NCBI RefSeq assembly: GCF_965218915.1 | Contig: NZ_OZ244708.1 | Location: 2,108,001 to 2,172,000, forward strand | DNA length: 64,000 nucleotides | Reading direction: 5' to 3' | DNA from: Novosphingopyxis sp965218915 | GTDB lineage: Bacteria > Pseudomonadota > Alphaproteobacteria > Sphingomonadales > Sphingomonadaceae | In this document: piece by piece, positions 8,634 through 17,119 of the stretch | How positions within the stretch are numbered: the first letter of the stretch is position 1 | How the letters are laid out: each line of letters starts with the position of its first letter | Notes under the pieces: model-generated | What the model saw: only the letters and a program-made list of their open reading frames with translations | What the model was told of the DNA's origin: nothing | The model's database searches: none | Made by a program: the position numbers and the translations under genes

Positions 8634-9482
8634 ATGACCCGGATCAAGGTCGCCGCCCTCCAGCTCGCGCTGGATGCCGACACCGGCACCAACATCGCCG
8701 CCGTGAGCGATCTGGTCGAACAGGCAGCCGGGCGCGGCGCGCAGATCGTGCTGCCGCCCGAGCTGTTCGAGGGGCCGTACTTCTGCAAGGTGGAAGACGA
8801 GGCGATCTTCGCGCAGGCCCGGCCCGTCTACGAGCACCCTTGCGTGCTGGCGATGCAGAAGCTGGCGGCGGCGCTCGAGGTCGCGATCCCGACCAGCTTC
8901 TTCGAACGTGATGGCCCGCATCACTATAACAGCCTGGCCATGATCGGACCCGATGGCGAGCTGATGGGCGTCTACCGCAAGGCGCACATCCCCGACGGGC
9001 CGGGCTACGAGGAGAAATTCTACTTCCGCCCGGGCAACACCGGCTTCAAGGTCTGGGATCTGTTGGGCGCGCGCATCGGCGTCGGCGTCTGCTGGGACCA
9101 GTGGTATCCCGAATGCGCGCGGGCGATGGCGCTGATGGGGGCCGAGCTGCTGTTCTATCCCACCGCGATCGGCTCCGAGCCCCATGACGCCACGCTCGAC
9201 ACCCGCCACATGTGGCGCCGCGCGATGCAGGGCCACAGCGTGTCGAACTGCCTGCCGGTGATCGCCGCCAACCGTATCGGCGTGGAGGACGGCCAGGCGT
9301 TCTACGGCCACAGCTTCATCACCGACGAATGGGGCGAACTGGTGGAACGCTTCGATGGCGAGGAAAGCGGCGTGCTGCTGCGCGAAGTCGATCTGGAAGC
9401 CGCGGCCCGGCACCGCGCCGGCATGGGCTTCTTCCGCGACCGGCGCCCCGATCTCTACGGGCGGCTGGCCGATGATCGATAG
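8634..9482 (+). CDS. aguB: N-carbamoylputrescine amidase
   Basis: 282 residues of the carbon-nitrogen hydrolase superfamily. The catalytic triad is visible: Glu43 (LPPELF), Lys116 (VYRKAHIPD) and Cys153 (GVCWDQWYPE). The CWDQWYPE signature, HIPDGPGYEEKFYF and DTRHMWRRAMQGHS are characteristic of plant and bacterial N-carbamoylputrescine amidases, which release putrescine, CO2 and ammonia. With aguA at 3561 this completes agmatine to putrescine. Length is normal. It follows the SIMPL gene by six bases. Confidence 0.95.
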   Translation: MTRIKVAALQLALDADTGTNIAAVSDLVEQAAGRGAQIVLPPELFEGPYFCKVEDEAIFAQARPVYEHPCVLAMQKLAAALEVAIPTSFFERDGPHHYNSLAMIGPDGELMGVYRKAHIPDGPGYEEKFYFRPGNTGFKVWDLLGARIGVGVCWDQWYPECARAMALMGAELLFYPTAIGSEPHDATLDTRHMWRRAMQGHSVSNCLPVIAANRIGVEDGQAFYGHSFITDEWGELVERFDGEESGVLLREVDLEAAARHRAGMGFFRDRRPDLYGRLADDR

Positions 9483-9490
9483 CCCCGACG

Positions 9491-9519
9491 AAAAACGGCC
9501 CCGGATCGCTCCGAGGCCG
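9491..9519 (-). terminator. Rho-independent terminator of the small lipoprotein gene
   Basis: Read on the minus strand, CGGCCTCGGA and TCCGGGGCCG form a 10-bp stem with one mismatch and a four-base loop, followed by TTTTT. It lies 25 bases past the stop at 9544 and between two converging genes. Confidence 0.8.
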
Positions 9520-9543
9520 CTTCCCGATTCAAAGCTTTACGGC

Positions 9544-9816
9544 TTACTGCGTGTCGCCGATGCCGGTCTCGCTCGGAGCGATCTCGCCATTGTCGTCCAT
9601 CGCATTGGCTTTTTCTTCGCCCATTTCCTCGACCCGGTCGGCCTTGTTCTCGAGCATCTCTTCCTGAGCGTCGGTCGTGGCCATGTCGGCCTGATCGTCG
9701 ATCGCATCGGCCTGCATTTCGGCGTTGTCTTCGACGGCGTCGGCTTCCTTGCTCTGACAGGCGGTCATCAAGGTGGCCGAGCTCAGCAGAGCGGTGGCCA
9801 GAACTAATTTACGCAT
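9544..9816 (-). CDS. Small acidic lipoprotein
   Basis: 90 residues. The first 20 form a lipoprotein signal (MRKLVLATALLSSATLMTAC). The mature part is highly acidic and Ala/Met/Glu-rich, with a repeating pattern (DAVEDNAEMQADAIDDQADM) that could form a coiled coil. The start at 9816 has GGGAGA upstream. Similar small acidic lipoproteins occur in sphingomonads without known role. It is followed by its own hairpin terminator. Confidence 0.78.
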   Translation of the reverse strand: MRKLVLATALLSSATLMTACQSKEADAVEDNAEMQADAIDDQADMATTDAQEEMLENKADRVEEMGEEKANAMDDNGEIAPSETGIGDTQ

Positions 9817-10029
9817 TATATTCTCCCTAGTTGATCGCGGACGAACCGCTCGATCGGCGCGCAACTTCGCGATAAGCGCGCCCAGTTGCAAGCGAAAAGC
9901 GTCGAATGGCAATGAAGCCGTCATAATTCAGCCGCTCTCGGACGTACATGACCCGTTACGATACAAGGGTTTGGGTTGTCGTTTAGAAGGACGAAAATAT
10001 TGCGCCGGCGTTGCTCGGAAGGAAGCCTG

Positions 10030-10713
10030 CTACCGCGCGTCGTGGAGTTTGATCGCCTGCCGGAACACATCCTCGAACATTGGAGCGGTGAGCCGCCCGG
10101 TGTTCGTATTATAGCGCGAGCAGTGATAGCTATCGATCAGTATGCGCCCGTCCGGCAGTTCGTGACGAGCGTTGTGGCCGAACGGAAAATCGACCAGCCG
10201 CCCGCCAGTGTGGCGCACGAAGCTGTCATGCGCGATGCGTCCCAGAGCGACGAAAATCCGCGCATTTGGCAATTCGGCCTCCTGCGCGGAAAGGAATGCC
10301 CGGCACTGGTTGATTTCTGCAGGCATAGGCTTGTTCTGGGGCGGCAGGCATTTGACCGCGTTGATGATGATCGCCCCGTCCAGCGCGAAGCCGTCGTCAA
10401 CGCGCGAATCGTAACGGCCATGCGCAAGCTTCATTCTGGTCAGCGTTTCGAACAGCAGGTCTCCGGCATAGTCGCCGGTGAACGGCCGCCCGGTGCGGTT
10501 CGCGCCATGCTTTCCCGGAGCCAGCCCGATGATCGCGAGCCACGCCGCCGGATCGCCCCAGGCCGGGACCGGTGCGTTCCACCAGTCCGGATGTTCGGCG
10601 CGCAGTTGCTCTCGCAGCGCAACCAAGCGCGGACAAAGCTGACAGTCATGCGGCGGTTCGGTCGCGGCGAGCGGCATTTCGACAGGCCGGGGGTCGGTGC
10701 TCAGATCGGTCAT
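10030..10713 (-). CDS. Uracil-DNA glycosylase, family 5 (UdgB type)
   Basis: 227 residues. CQLCPRL and neighbouring cysteines indicate the 4Fe-4S cluster. Motif A reads GLAPGKHGANRTGRPFTGDYAGD, lacking the polar Asp/Asn of family 1 as expected for family 5, and motif B is YHCSRYNTNTGRLT. The enzyme would excise uracil and other deaminated bases. ATG 10713 is preferred over the open frame to 10806, which overlaps folK. Divergent from folK with 72 bases between starts. Confidence 0.9.
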   Translation of the reverse strand: MTDLSTDPRPVEMPLAATEPPHDCQLCPRLVALREQLRAEHPDWWNAPVPAWGDPAAWLAIIGLAPGKHGANRTGRPFTGDYAGDLLFETLTRMKLAHGRYDSRVDDGFALDGAIIINAVKCLPPQNKPMPAEINQCRAFLSAQEAELPNARIFVALGRIAHDSFVRHTGGRLVDFPFGHNARHELPDGRILIDSYHCSRYNTNTGRLTAPMFEDVFRQAIKLHDAR

Positions 10714-10785
10714 GGCCGCTTGCCTATCGACCGCGTGCGCGCCATGCCAGCCCTTGTTGGCAGGCGGCAGTTCGGAGGGTGGATT

Positions 10786-11301
10786 TTGGGCGAACCCGCG
10801 AAGCATCGCTATCTGATCGCGCTCGGCTCGAACCGCCGCGACCGCCGCAAGCGAAAACCCGTCGCCGTCCTGAGCGCCGCTATTGCCGAGATTGAGCGGA
10901 CATGCCGCGTGCTGGCGGTTTCGCCCATCGTCGAGACGGTCCCGCTCGGCCCCTCGCGCCGTCGCTTCGCCAATGCCGCGGCCCTGCTGCGTAGCGAGCG
11001 GAATCCGCCGCGGATGCTGGCCGAACTGAAGCGGATCGAGCGCGCCTTCGGACGTCGCCCGGGTCGGCGCTGGGGGGAACGGGTGCTCGATCTGGACATC
11101 GTCCTCTGGTCGGGCGGGCGGTTCGAGTCGCTAGGACTGGACATCCCCCACCCCGCCTTTCGCCAGCGCGCCTTCGTGATAGAGCCGGCCGCAGCCATCG
11201 CTCCCGCATGGCGAGACCCGGTGACCGGCCGGACCCTCCGCCAACTCGCGCAACGCCGCGCCGCGCCCAAGCCGCTTGACCGCAGACGACACCCTTTATA
11301 G
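10786..11301 (+). CDS. folK: 6-hydroxymethyl-7,8-dihydropterin pyrophosphokinase (HPPK)
   Basis: 171 residues. HRYLIALGSNRRDR is the HPPK N-terminal loop, SPIVETVPLGPSRRRFANAAAL follows, and RWGERVLDLDIVLW with IPHPAFRQRAFVIEP are the ATP/Mg and pterin-site signatures. It transfers pyrophosphate from ATP to the pterin in folate synthesis. The start is decided by a strong GGAGG (10774-10778) seven bases before TTG 10786; no ATG or GTG is available near the conserved N terminus. The tRNA-Lys gene begins 15 bases after the stop. Confidence 0.92.
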   Translation: MGEPAKHRYLIALGSNRRDRRKRKPVAVLSAAIAEIERTCRVLAVSPIVETVPLGPSRRRFANAAALLRSERNPPRMLAELKRIERAFGRRPGRRWGERVLDLDIVLWSGGRFESLGLDIPHPAFRQRAFVIEPAAAIAPAWRDPVTGRTLRQLAQRRAAPKPLDRRRHPL

Positions 11302-11315
11302 GGCACCGGGCGGTG

Positions 11316-11391
11316 GGGCCCTTAGCTCAGTCGGTAGAGCAACTGACTTTTAATCAGTAGGTCGCTGGTTCGAACCCAGCAGGGCTCACCA
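11316..11391 (+). tRNA. tRNA-Lys (anticodon TTT)
   Basis: A 76-base cloverleaf with encoded CCA. Acceptor stem GGGCCCT/AGGGCTC, D-arm AGCTCAGTCGGTAGAGC, anticodon stem-loop CTGA-CTTTTAA-TCAG (anticodon TTT), T-arm CTGGTTCGAACCCAG. Confidence 0.98.
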
Positions 11392-11513
11392 TCAATTACT
11401 ATTCGTTGTGTGCGGTCGGCATCGGCATTTAAGGGACTATCGATAAGGCATGGCGATCGCGATCGGATCGGTCATCCTTGCCTGGGCTGGCCTGCGCAAA
11501 TTCCATCAATTCA

Positions 11514-11590
11514 TGGCGCGCCCGACAGGATTCGAACCTGTGGCCTCCAGATTAGGAATCTGATGCTCTATCCTGCTGAGCTACGGGCGC
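11514..11590 (-). tRNA. tRNA-Arg (anticodon CCT)
   Basis: A 77-base cloverleaf with CCA, read on the minus strand. Acceptor GCGCCCG/CGGGCGC, D-arm GCTCAGCAGGATAGAGC, anticodon stem-loop CAGAT-TCCTA-ATCTG with anticodon CCT, T-arm CAGGTTCGAATCCTG. It converges on tRNA-Lys, 122 bases away. Confidence 0.97.
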
Positions 11591-11624
11591 GTCGGGCGCT
11601 TTTTAGGGTGGGCGCCGCGGGCGG

Positions 11625-12455
11625 TCAATTCGCTTGCGCAGCCATGCCGCGGCGAACCGGCGAGGGAATCGGTCGGGCGTTGGCCAGCGCGGGAACTTGC
11701 ACGCGCGCGCGCGCCACGGCTGCGAAGTCGATGTCCGCAAAGCCGACGCCGCGGCCCTGTTCCATATCGAGCAGCGTCCGGCCCCAGGGATCGATCACGA
11801 CGCTGTGGCCAAAGGTCTCGCGGCCGTCCTCATGGCGGCCAACCTGCGCGGGTGCGGCAACGAAGCAGCCGGTCTCGATCGCGCGGGCCCGGGCCAGGAC
11901 GTGCCAGTGTGCGCGGCCGGTGGGGACGGTAAAGGCTGCCGGTATCGTCAGCAGCCCGGCGCCAGCCTCCGCCAGCGTGCGGTAAAGCGCGGGAAAACGA
12001 ATGTCGTAGCAGATCGAGAGCCCCACCTCCTGCTCGTCCATTTCTACCAGCACCGGCGCGTCGCCGCCCTCGTAAACGCGCGATTCGCGCCAGCTTTCTC
12101 CGGTGGCGAGATCGACGTCGAACAAGTGAATCTTGTCGTATCGCGCCGCGATCTCACCGTTCGGCGCAATCACCAGTGTGCGGTTGCGGCGCTTGTCGCC
12201 CTGCTTCACAGGCAAACCGAGATGGAGCCACAGATTGAGTTCGCGCGCGTTCTTTCGCAGGACGGCGATCTCGGGATAATCGGCCTCCGCTCGCACAGCG
12301 GCGCGCTCCCGGTCGCGGTCGAGCAGCAGCGACATTTCAGGCGTCAGAAGCGCGTCCGCCCCTCCGTCTGCCGCCACATCCATCGCCGCGGCGATCGCGT
12401 CGCCATTGCTCGCGGCGTCGATGCCGCTGGTCATCTGGAACAGCGCGAGCCGCAT
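11625..12455 (-). CDS. Nit1-type amidase (deaminated glutathione amidase-like)
   Basis: 276 residues of the carbon-nitrogen hydrolase superfamily with Glu40 (TPEMS), Lys in RYDKIHLFDVD and Cys in LSICYDIRFP. The DKIHLFDVD and CYDIRFPALYR signatures mark the Nit branch, whose members hydrolyse deaminated glutathione, a transaminase by-product. The start ATG overlaps the stop of the glutaredoxin gene by one base, so they form an operon. That pairing of two glutathione-related proteins supports the call. Confidence 0.88.
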   Translation of the reverse strand: MRLALFQMTSGIDAASNGDAIAAAMDVAADGGADALLTPEMSLLLDRDRERAAVRAEADYPEIAVLRKNARELNLWLHLGLPVKQGDKRRNRTLVIAPNGEIAARYDKIHLFDVDLATGESWRESRVYEGGDAPVLVEMDEQEVGLSICYDIRFPALYRTLAEAGAGLLTIPAAFTVPTGRAHWHVLARARAIETGCFVAAPAQVGRHEDGRETFGHSVVIDPWGRTLLDMEQGRGVGFADIDFAAVARARVQVPALANARPIPSPVRRGMAAQAN

Positions 12456-12712
12456 CAGTCCACCAGCATCGCATCCAACCTGCCCTCGCGCTCGAGCGCG
12501 GCGAGATCGTCGCTGCCGCCGATATGCGCGCCGCCGATGAATATCTGCGGCACGGTGCGGCCGCCGCCCGAACGCTCCAGCATTTCCTCGCGCTTCGGGC
12601 CGCCCATGCTGATGTCATATTCCTCGAAGGCCACGCCTTTGCCTTTCAGGAGCGCCTTGGCCCGGTAACAGAAGCCGCAGGTGAACTTGGTATAGATTTC
12701 GACTGTTTTCAT
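12455..12712 (-). CDS. grxC: Glutaredoxin 3
   Basis: 85 residues, single thioredoxin-fold domain. CGFC (Cys12, Cys15) replaces the more usual CPYC, and TVPQIFIGGAHIGGSDDL gives the cis-Pro and glutathione-binding loop. A dithiol reductant of protein disulfides and glutathione mixed disulfides. Upstream gene of the pair with the Nit1-like amidase. Confidence 0.93.
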   Translation of the reverse strand: MKTVEIYTKFTCGFCYRAKALLKGKGVAFEEYDISMGGPKREEMLERSGGGRTVPQIFIGGAHIGGSDDLAALEREGRLDAMLVD

Positions 12713-12782
12713 AACCGGCAGTCTTAGCAGATTTATAAGGCGAGCGCAGATATTTCCGTCCGCCGGTCCCCGCCCGCCGCGA

Positions 12783-13514
12783 TCACAGCACGCGAGCCCA
12801 CGCTACCACGCCCACCCAACGCGCGCCCCTGCGTTTCAGGAGAGCCGCGCAGGCTGCGCTGGTGGCACCGCTGGTGTGGACATCGTCGACCAGGAGCAGC
12901 GCCCGGCCTTCCACCCGCTCGCGCTGACGCTCGCTCAGTGCAAAGGCGCCCTGCACCGCCCGCGCGCGCGCCTTGGCGCCCAGCCCGCGCAAGGGCGGCG
13001 TGCGCCGCGTGCGGCGGAGCAGCGCCGGATGGAAGGGCCGGTCGAGCCGCCTGGCCAGCGCCGCCCCGATCAGCACCGATTGATTGTAGGTACGCGCAAA
13101 CAGCCGCGTCCAGTGCAGCGGCACCGGCGTGACCAGCAAGTCCTTAGGCGGGTCGGGCAGCAGCCGCGCCATATGACCGGCCATCATCCGCGCCGCGCCG
13201 AGGCCGCGCGAATATTTCAGCTTCAGCACCAGATCGGCCGACAGCCCGCCATAGGACACCGCCGAGCGCAACAGGTCGTAGCGCGGCGGATCGGCGAGGC
13301 AGGCGCCGCATAAGGGTTCACCTGGCACTTCATGCTCGAACGGCAGGCCGCACAGGCTGCACCACGGCGCGGCGAGGAAGACGATCTGCGCCCAGCAGGA
13401 CTGGCAGAAGGCGTCGGCGCTTGCCTGTACGCAGCCGCATCCCGGACAGCGCGGCGGCAACGCGAAGTCCACGGCATAGCGCAAGGGGGCTGGCCAGATC
13501 GTCATGACGCGCAT
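12783..13514 (-). CDS. comF: ComF family phosphoribosyltransferase-like protein
   Basis: About 243 residues. The N terminus has a Cys-rich zinc ribbon (CPGCG, CQSC, CSLCGLPF, CGAC), then YGGLSADLVLKLKYSRG, PVPLHWTRLFARTYNQS and the PRPP-loop LLLVDDVHTSGAT. In naturally competent bacteria ComF acts in DNA uptake; in others its role is unclear. ATG 13514 has GGGACAAG upstream; ATG 13505 is an alternative. Divergent from the methyltransferase gene, the two starts 37 bases apart. Confidence 0.88.
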   Translation of the reverse strand: MRVMTIWPAPLRYAVDFALPPRCPGCGCVQASADAFCQSCWAQIVFLAAPWCSLCGLPFEHEVPGEPLCGACLADPPRYDLLRSAVSYGGLSADLVLKLKYSRGLGAARMMAGHMARLLPDPPKDLLVTPVPLHWTRLFARTYNQSVLIGAALARRLDRPFHPALLRRTRRTPPLRGLGAKARARAVQGAFALSERQRERVEGRALLLVDDVHTSGATSAACAALLKRRGARWVGVVAWARVL

Positions 13515-13551
13515 CTTGTCCCGCCCAGCCCGGCACGGCAAGAGACGGTGC

Positions 13552-14403
13552 ATGTCAGACATGCCCCAGCTCTTCGATCGTGCCCGCCGCCGGCACTTGC
13601 GCGCCCGCTCCGCCGGTCAGCCCTCCGTCTTCCTGCAATGGATGGCAGAGGATCTGGCCGAGCGGCTGTCGGCGGTGGCGCGCGATTTTAGCGATATTCT
13701 GCTCATCGGGCCGCTCGCGCGTTTTCAAGGCGCGCTGCAGCTTCCCGCAGGTGCAAAAGTGAAGGTGGCGGCGCTCAGCGAGGCCGAGTCGGCTCTGGAC
13801 GCAGTGCTGTGCGAAGAGGATAGGCTGCCCTTCGATCCCGGTTCGTTCGATCTGATCCTGTCCGCAGGCACGCTCGACAGCGTCAACGATTTGACCGGCG
13901 CGCTCATCCAGATTCGCCGTTCGCTGCGACCCGACGGACTATTCCTGGGGTCGATGTTCGGAGCGGGCAGCCTCATCCGGCTCAAACGCTGCATGATCGC
14001 CGCAGACGGCCCGCGCACCGCGGCGCATATTCATCCGCAGATCGACGTGCGCTCGGCCGGCGACCTGCTGGCGCGCGCGGGTTTCGCCATGCCGGTGGCG
14101 GACGGCGACCGGCTTACCTTGCGCTATTCCGATCCGATGCGGCTGGTGCGCGACATTCGTGAGGCTGGCACTGGCAACGCTCTCGCCGGGCCCCGCGCGG
14201 GCCTCGGCAAGAGCGGTTTCACGCGGCTGCTGGAAAGCTGGGCGGCGGTGGCCGAGGCCGACGGCAAGGTGTCCGAGCGGCTGGAGTTGATATCGCTCAG
14301 CGGCTGGGCGCCCGCACCGAGTCAGGCCAAGCCGGCCCGCCGCGGCAGCGGCACGGTCTCGCTGGCCGAGGCATTACGGCCGGACGACGAGAAACCGCGT
14401 TAG
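13552..14403 (+). CDS. Methyltransferase-fold protein, NDUFAF5/BioC-like
   Basis: 283 residues. LFDRARRRHLRARSAG at the N terminus is typical of alphaproteobacterial relatives of mitochondrial NDUFAF5. A class I methyltransferase core follows, with DILLIGPLARF in place of a Gly-rich motif I, LPFDPGSFDLILSAGTLDSVNDLTG and LRPDGLFLGSMFG. NDUFAF5 proteins hydroxylate an arginine of complex I rather than methylate, and the weak SAM loop here fits that. The last 30 bases overlap the convergent Nudix gene. Confidence 0.78.
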   Translation: MSDMPQLFDRARRRHLRARSAGQPSVFLQWMAEDLAERLSAVARDFSDILLIGPLARFQGALQLPAGAKVKVAALSEAESALDAVLCEEDRLPFDPGSFDLILSAGTLDSVNDLTGALIQIRRSLRPDGLFLGSMFGAGSLIRLKRCMIAADGPRTAAHIHPQIDVRSAGDLLARAGFAMPVADGDRLTLRYSDPMRLVRDIREAGTGNALAGPRAGLGKSGFTRLLESWAAVAEADGKVSERLELISLSGWAPAPSQAKPARRGSGTVSLAEALRPDDEKPR

Positions 14404-14808
14404 CGCGTCGCACAGCCGCCGGTCGGCGGGCGGCATGTCGAGCGTTGCGAGCATATCCGGAACAAACCAGGCGATCTGTGCGCCCGCTTCGCATGCCAGC
14501 GGCATGCCAGCCCAGCGCGGGCAGGCGTAGAGCATAAGCAGCAGGTTCCTGGTCCCCAGCGATGCGTCGGCAAAACCGATCTCCGAGAGATGCTCGGGAT
14601 CCACCGCGACGCCCAGCTCCTCGGCCAGCTCGCGCACCAGCGCCGCCGATGCGCGCTCGCCATGCTCGATCTTGCCGCCGGGAAACTCCCACAACCCGCC
14701 ATGGGAACGGTTTTCGGGCCGTTTCTGAAGCAGGATGCGGCCATCGCCATCGATCAGCGCGCCGGCCACCACGGGCAACACTGTCGGAAAATTTATCACG
14801 GTTGTCAT
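14374..14808 (-). CDS. mutT: Nudix hydrolase, MutT-type 8-oxo-dGTP diphosphatase
   Basis: 144 residues with an intact Nudix box (GGKIEHGERASAALVRELAEELGV) after ENRSHGGLWEFPGG, the substrate-binding signature of MutT. It would cleanse the nucleotide pool of 8-oxo-dGTP. Its 3' end overlaps the convergent methyltransferase gene by 30 bases. ATG 14808 is the only sensible start. Confidence 0.88.
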   Translation of the reverse strand: MTTVINFPTVLPVVAGALIDGDGRILLQKRPENRSHGGLWEFPGGKIEHGERASAALVRELAEELGVAVDPEHLSEIGFADASLGTRNLLLMLYACPRWAGMPLACEAGAQIAWFVPDMLATLDMPPADRRLCDALTRFLVVRP

Positions 14809-14885
14809 CGGTTTTAAGACCTTCTTTACCGCGCCCTGCCAGAAGCGCCGCCAGACGTTACAAACCGTGATGCGGGAATTCGCTA

Positions 14886-15062
14886 ATGGCCCAAATGCTT
14901 AAACGCATCGCCCGCAGTGAAGATGGCGCGACCGCAATCGAATATGGATTGATCGCCGCGCTCATATTCGTCGCGATTATGGGAGCCGTGGCGTCGATGG
15001 CCGGTGAAACGGTCGGCATGTGGAACGGCGTAGCCAACAAAGTTGTCGCAACCGCGAAATGA
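14886..15062 (+). CDS. Flp/Fap type pilin component (first of two)
   Basis: 58 residues. A short basic leader (MAQMLKRIARSEDGATAIEYG) contains the Flp prepilin peptidase context, with cleavage expected after the Gly before the hydrophobic helix (ATAIEYGLIAALIFVAIMGA). The C terminus is small and polar. GGGA lies a few bases upstream of ATG 14886. Flp pilins polymerise into tad-type adhesive pili. No tad assembly gene is in this window. Confidence 0.85.
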   Translation: MAQMLKRIARSEDGATAIEYGLIAALIFVAIMGAVASMAGETVGMWNGVANKVVATAK

Positions 15063-15178
15063 TAACTTGGTGGGATTAATCCTTTTTAAGCGAATTGGAC
15101 CTAATTTGACCGAAGTTGAACCAATTTGAATTCGCGGTTCGACGGGGTGATTGAAGCGCAAGTGCAAGGAGACCAAAT

Positions 15179-15364
15179 ATGCAAAAGATTCTTAGGATTT
15201 TCCGCAACGAAGAAGGTGCCACCGCCATCGAGTATGGCTTGATCGCCGCGCTCATCGCGGTCGCCGCCATTGCCGCCATGAGCGCGCTTGGTGGCAATCT
15301 GACCAACACCTTTAACGGTGTGAGCAACAAGATCGAAGCTGGCAACAAGAAGGGCGGCATCTGA
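15179..15364 (+). CDS. Flp/Fap type pilin component (second of two)
   Basis: 61 residues with ATAIEYGLIAALIAVAAIAA preceded by a basic leader MQKILRIFRNEEG. It is a close paralogue of the pilin 117 bases upstream; the leader and helix are nearly the same. AAGGAG sits eight bases before the ATG, much stronger than for the first copy, suggesting this one is the major pilin. A strong terminator follows. Confidence 0.92.
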   Translation: MQKILRIFRNEEGATAIEYGLIAALIAVAAIAAMSALGGNLTNTFNGVSNKIEAGNKKGGI

Positions 15365-15395
15365 TAGCCGACTGAATGCCCGACTGAACATCGCT

Positions 15396-15426
15396 GGCGG
15401 CGGCATGCAGATGCCGCCGCCTTTTT
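15396..15426 (+). terminator. Rho-independent terminator after the pilin genes
   Basis: An 11-bp perfect stem (GGCGGCGGCAT / ATGCCGCCGCC) with a four-base loop, followed by TTTTT. It lies between the pilin stop and the convergent M48 gene, so it may serve both strands. Confidence 0.92.
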
Positions 15427-15435
15427 CATGTGCGC

Positions 15436-16932
15436 TCAATAAGTCACGATCTTGTAACGCTGCCCGGCCTGAAGCCCTGCATTGCCGGCCAGGCCGTTGA
15501 GCGCCATGAACCGTTCGGTTTGCAGATTGTCATAGGCCATGCGCCGGGCCAGGCTGGTCGCCGTATCGCCGCTTTGCGCGGTCACGACGTCGATCCGGCG
15601 CGGCTTGATCTGCGCGGCATCGGCGGCGCTGAGACGCGACAGGCTCTGGAACATGGGCCCGAACGGATTGCTGCCAGCCGGCGTCAGCGTGACGAAGTGA
15701 TAGGCCTGCGTTCCGGAGAACTGATAGGCGAAGACGGTGACGTCGACCTGCCCGTTCTGCGTGGCCGCCCGCGCGGTCTGATAGGCGGCCGGTATGCCGT
15801 TCACCGTCGTGCGCTGAAGCTGGCCCGCCTGCAGCTGCGTATCGCCCGCGACCGAGCGCAGGGCAGTGGCGATATAGCTTTGCAGATCGCCGTTGAACGA
15901 GGCCGTGGCGAACTGCGCCTGACCGTTCTGCCCCTGGATCGACACCGCATTGGCGCTGTTCGACATGCCATAGCCCTGCGGTACCGAGAAGCGCAGGCCC
16001 AGGTCTGGATGCAGGAATGTTCGGCCTTCAATCACGCCCTGATGCGGATCGTCGCCATAGAGAATGCCGTCGATCGCGGCGAGATGCTGGTCGCGGTTGC
16101 GGATGCCGCCGGGGGCATAGGTTTGCGCCACCTGCCGCGAACGCACGACACGCCGCGCGGGATCGGGATGCGTGCTGGCCCATTCAGGCACCGAGCGCGC
16201 GTCCTGCCCGGCGGCGCGCTGGTCGATTGCCGTTTGCGCGGCGAGCGAGGCGAGCATGTCGGACAGCGCCACCGGATCGTACCCGGCCTGCGAGAGATAG
16301 CGGACGCCCAGATCGTCGGCCTCTTCCTCCTGCCCGCGCGAATAGCTCAGCGTGTAGAACTGCGCCGCTGCAGGAGCATATTTCTGGATCGCGCCGCCAA
16401 GCGAGCCGAGAATACCACCATTATTACCAAGAAATCCTCCAAGCACCTGACCGAGTACGCCTGCCAAGCCAGCCTTGGTCTGCGCGCTCTTCCTATCACC
16501 GGCATGATTGGCGGCGACATGGCCGACTTCATGGCCGAGCACGCCCGCCATCTCCGCTTCGTCATTGGCCAGCGCGACCAGCTGGCGCGTGATATAGACA
16601 TAGCCGCCTGGCGTCGCGAAAGCGTTGTTTACCGGCGAATTGAGCAACGAGACAGTATAGGCACTCTCGCTGTTCGCCAGACCCGATTGCACCGCGATCT
16701 TGCGGCCGACCGCGGTCACATAGCCGGCTTCGTTCCCCTCGGCATAGAGTCCACCGAATTCCTTGACGATTTCTCCATAGGCCGCTTGGCCCTGCTGGCG
16801 CGCCTGCGGCGTTACCGGCTGGGCGGTAACGGTGTCCCCGGCGGTGATGGGATCGCCATAGCCGGTGCTGGTGCAGGATGTCAGAGCCAGAGCCGTGGCT
16901 CCGCTCGCCAAGATCGCACGATAAAAACGCAT
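15436..16932 (-). CDS. M48 family metalloprotease lipoprotein with C-terminal LysM-like domain
   Basis: 498 residues. A lipoprotein signal ends LALTSC. The M48 domain carries HEVGHVAANH (zinc His residues and catalytic Glu) and the downstream EEEADDLGVRYL (third ligand), as in BepA/LoiP. The C-terminal half has a beta-rich region and ends in a LysM-like module (VTAQSGDTATSLARRMAY to AGQRYKIVTY). Relatives act in outer-membrane protein quality control. An AGAGGAGG ribosome site precedes ATG 16932. Confidence 0.92.
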   Translation of the reverse strand: MRFYRAILASGATALALTSCTSTGYGDPITAGDTVTAQPVTPQARQQGQAAYGEIVKEFGGLYAEGNEAGYVTAVGRKIAVQSGLANSESAYTVSLLNSPVNNAFATPGGYVYITRQLVALANDEAEMAGVLGHEVGHVAANHAGDRKSAQTKAGLAGVLGQVLGGFLGNNGGILGSLGGAIQKYAPAAAQFYTLSYSRGQEEEADDLGVRYLSQAGYDPVALSDMLASLAAQTAIDQRAAGQDARSVPEWASTHPDPARRVVRSRQVAQTYAPGGIRNRDQHLAAIDGILYGDDPHQGVIEGRTFLHPDLGLRFSVPQGYGMSNSANAVSIQGQNGQAQFATASFNGDLQSYIATALRSVAGDTQLQAGQLQRTTVNGIPAAYQTARAATQNGQVDVTVFAYQFSGTQAYHFVTLTPAGSNPFGPMFQSLSRLSAADAAQIKPRRIDVVTAQSGDTATSLARRMAYDNLQTERFMALNGLAGNAGLQAGQRYKIVTY

Positions 16933-17009
16933 CGTTTTCCTCCTCTGATGTCTAGTAAAAGGAGAAACGGCATGGCGCGCGAAAACGTTCCCTTACCGAA
17001 ACGGAATGG

Positions 17010-17115
17010 CTACTCCCCTCCCCTTCAGGGGAGGGGCCGGGGGTGGGGTTTTCGAGCGGGCGCTGTGCCTGAGGATACTCCCCACCCCTAACCCCTCCCC
17101 TAAAGGGGCGGGGAA
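17010..17115. repeat. Palindromic G+C-rich intergenic repeat
   Basis: Hairpin CTCCCCTTCAGGGGAG at about 17020, then a second, oppositely oriented arm set (CCCCACCCCTAACCCCTCCCC, ending about 17110). The whole block lies between the M48 gene and accA and could act as a terminator or mRNA stabiliser for accA. Confidence 0.7.
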
Positions 17116-17119
17116 CCAA

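Noticed and set aside
11316..11590. tRNA pair as an integration site
   Set aside because: No repeated tRNA 3' end and no integrase in the neighbourhood.
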